A DNA stretch of 7,763 nt from the NCBI GenBank assembly GCA_021323255.1, contig JAJTCL010000118.1:1-7763 (forward strand), given 5' to 3'. The translations under genes and the position numbers were made by a program. Below the pieces are notes generated by a model. It did not search any database, had not been told where the DNA came from, and saw nothing but the letters and a program-made list of their open reading frames with translations. This DNA comes from Propionibacteriaceae bacterium. GTDB taxonomy: Bacteria > Actinomycetota > Actinomycetes > Propionibacteriales > Propionibacteriaceae. This document shows positions 7,028 to 7,763 of the stretch, piece after piece. Each line of letters begins with the position of its first letter. The first letter of the stretch is position 1.

Positions 7028-7068
7028 ATCGTATCCGCAGAAAGTAAGAGGGCTGGCCGCCCCGACAA
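7028..7068 (-). promoter_or_regulatory. Candidate promoter of the fhaA-pknB operon
   Basis: On the minus strand TTGTCG (7063-7068) is followed, after 16 nt, by TACTTT (7041-7046), a plausible -35/-10 pair that would start transcription near 7034. A second possible -10, TACGAT (7028-7033), fits the actinobacterial TAnnnT pattern and would give a leader of about 20 nt, but it has no good -35. Position upstream of the first gene supports a promoter here; the exact boxes are inferred from pattern only. Confidence 0.35.
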
Positions 7069-7125
7069 TTGAGCTGGAACCGTTGGCGTACGTGGAAAAC
7101 CGACGCCTAGGTAACGATTCAGTCG

Positions 7126-7134
7126 TGCTAGCCT
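7126..7134 (+). promoter_or_regulatory. Possible extended -10 of the tRNA-Leu promoter
   Basis: TGCTAGCCT fits the extended -10 form (TGn then TAnnnT). Transcription would begin near 7141, about 29 nt before the mature tRNA, and would include the inverted repeat at 7144-7167. There is no convincing -35 box at the usual distance; TTGGCG (7083-7088) is too far away for this -10. Confidence 0.25.
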
Positions 7135-7143
7135 TTCCCGGCT

Positions 7144-7167
7144 GGATCGCAGATCTGACTGCGATCC
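7144..7167. repeat. Perfect 9-bp inverted repeat in the tRNA-Leu leader
   Basis: GGATCGCAG (7144-7152) and CTGCGATCC (7159-7167) are exact reverse complements around the 6-nt loop ATCTGA, ending 2 nt before the tRNA. The hairpin would sit in the 5' leader of the precursor tRNA. It could guide RNase processing, be an operator in the divergent region, or be a protein-binding site linked to integration. There is no following T-run, so a rightward terminator is unlikely. Confidence 0.75.
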
Positions 7168-7169
7168 GA

Positions 7170-7255
7170 GCGCGAGTGGCGGAACGGCAGACGCGCTGGC
7201 TTCAGGTGCCAGTGTCCGCAAGGACGTGGGGGTTCAAATCCCCCCTCGCGCACCA
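7170..7255 (+). tRNA. tRNA-Leu (anticodon CAG), CCA encoded
   Basis: Class II tRNA of 86 nt including CCA. The acceptor stem GCGCGAG (7170-7176) pairs perfectly with CTCGCGC (7245-7251), followed by discriminator A (7252) and CCA (7253-7255). The anticodon stem CTGGC/GCCAG (7196-7200, 7208-7212) holds loop TTCAGGT, so the anticodon is CAG, reading CUG. The long variable arm has stem GTCC/GGAC with loop GCAA. The T-stem GGGGG/CCCCC (7228-7232, 7240-7244) closes the loop TTCAAAT. The gene is intact and points away from the fhaA operon. An integrase gene follows about 100 nt downstream, so its 3' end is probably an attachment site. Confidence 0.97.
7228..7255 (+). other. Probable attachment-site core in the tRNA-Leu 3' end
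   Basis: Inferred, not seen directly. Tyrosine-recombinase elements often integrate into the T-arm/acceptor end of tRNA genes and restore it, and an integrase gene starts just beyond this tRNA. The matching copy (attR) would lie outside the window, so the exact core limits cannot be drawn. Confidence 0.4.
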
Positions 7256-7260
7256 GTACG

Positions 7261-7282
7261 AACCCCAGCCTGACCTGGGGTT
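7261..7282. terminator. Hairpin after tRNA-Leu, possible terminator
   Basis: AACCCCAG (7261-7268) and CTGGGGTT (7275-7282) form a perfect 8-bp stem with loop CCTGAC, starting 5 nt after the CCA end. The position suits termination or 3' trimming of the tRNA transcript. The following ATATGG is not a T-tract, so a classical intrinsic terminator is doubtful. If recombination crosses within the tRNA, this hairpin belongs to the integrated element. Confidence 0.45.
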
Positions 7283-7316
7283 ATATGGAATCCGCGGCAG
7301 GACCTCAGGGCTCATT

Positions 7317-7335
7317 GTGGCACCAGGGTGGCACC
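7317..7335. repeat. GTGGCACC direct repeat pair upstream of the integrase (possible arm-type sites)
   Basis: Two exact copies of GTGGCACC (7317-7324 and 7328-7335) lie 11 bp apart, start to start, about one helical turn. They sit between the presumed attachment core and the integrase start. Short direct repeats in this place are typical of integrase arm-binding or excisionase sites; that role is inferred. Confidence 0.55.
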
Positions 7336-7357
7336 GACTCAGTTCGGAGGCCCTGGC

Positions 7358-7763
7358 ATGGCATGGATTGAGCAGCGACGGCGCGCCGATGGCGGTGTGA
7401 CAGCGCGGGTGTTTTGGCGGCCCGGCGGCTGTCGTGACGCTCCCCGTGATTGGGAGACATTCAGCGCCGGCTCGGATGCGCAGAACCTCGCTCGCGCGGA
7501 CGGTTTCAAGCGGATGGTTGAGGCCGCTGGTCAGCGGTGGCCCGATGGCTGGGTGAAGGGTGAGGGGTTCGTCCGGCCGCCGGATATCGCCGACCCCATG
7601 ACGCCTCCACCGAGCTTCGACGAGATCGGTGAGGAGTACGTCCGTCAGATCGTCGATCTGTCGCCGGGGCAGCGGAAGCGTTACCTCGGACAGCTGCAGG
7701 TGCTGGCAGGCACGCCGGTGCGAGGCTCGTTGGTGTTCGCGGGCCCGGTCACCGTAATCGGTG
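7358..7763 (+). CDS. Tyrosine recombinase / integrase, N-terminal part (cut by window edge)
   Basis: The first 135 codons of a rightward gene running off the window. ATG at 7358 follows CGGAGG (7345-7350) with a 7-nt gap; an upstream in-frame GTG (7328) lacks such a site. The N-terminus (MAWIEQRRRADGGVTARVFWR, then WETFSAG and a basic segment with FKRMVEA) resembles the arm-DNA-binding domain of actinobacterial phage and ICE integrases. From about residue 86, FDEIGEEYVRQI and SPGQRKRYLGQL look like the helical core-binding domain. The catalytic domain with its R-H-R-Y residues is not in view, so the call rests on the N-terminal pattern and on the position beside a tRNA gene. It probably catalyses integration into and excision from the tRNA-Leu 3' end. 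The family call is fairly sure; the kind of element (prophage, ICE or island) is unknown. Confidence 0.8.
   Translation, partial: MAWIEQRRRADGGVTARVFWRPGGCRDAPRDWETFSAGSDAQNLARADGFKRMVEAAGQRWPDGWVKGEGFVRPPDIADPMTPPPSFDEIGEEYVRQIVDLSPGQRKRYLGQLQVLAGTPVRGSLVFAGPVTVIG

Noticed and set aside
7170..7255. tRNA-Ser, the other common class II tRNA
   Set aside because: The anticodon loop TTCAGGT gives CAG, which reads a leucine codon.

Overview
The window comes from a high-GC Gram-positive bacterium (Actinomycetota). The evidence is the GC-rich coding, the close match to the FHA / PstP / RodA / PbpA / PknB cell-envelope signalling cluster known from Mycobacterium and Streptomyces, and the proteins themselves. 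The genus cannot be fixed from the sequence. The order here lacks a second kinase gene (pknA) between pbpA and pknB, which I recall as the Streptomyces arrangement rather than the M. tuberculosis one.

Layout. Positions 7000 down to 1 hold a leftward operon: fhaA (6287-7000), fhaB (5801-6280), pstP (4438-5796), rodA (3059-4435), pbpA (1626-3062) and pknB (1-1367, cut by the left edge). The first five genes are tightly packed: gaps of 6, 4 and 2 nt, then a 4-nt ATGA overlap. The pbpA-pknB junction is the exception, with about 250 nt of non-coding DNA. It holds a 120-bp imperfect palindrome (1509-1628) and a 47-bp direct repeat (1445-1491 and 1592-1638), the second copy of which runs into the last codons of pbpA. 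A divergent control region (7001-7169) separates fhaA from a rightward tRNA-Leu(CAG) gene (7170-7255). Past the tRNA come a hairpin, a pair of GTGGCACC repeats and the start of a rightward tyrosine-recombinase integrase gene (7358 to the right edge). The right edge is therefore probably the left end of an element integrated at the tRNA 3' end.

How the genes fit together. PknB is a membrane Ser/Thr kinase with extracellular PASTA domains, and PstP is the PP2C phosphatase that reverses it. FhaA and FhaB carry FHA domains that read phosphothreonine. RodA (SEDS glycosyltransferase) and PbpA (class B transpeptidase) make and cross-link peptidoglycan. The block links sensing of wall state to wall synthesis in elongation and division.

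The core operon is well known. The least explained parts are the structured repeat between pbpA and pknB and the tRNA/integrase junction. I found no clear evidence of a wholly new system inside the window; if one exists, it is more likely to lie in the cargo of the element beyond the right edge.
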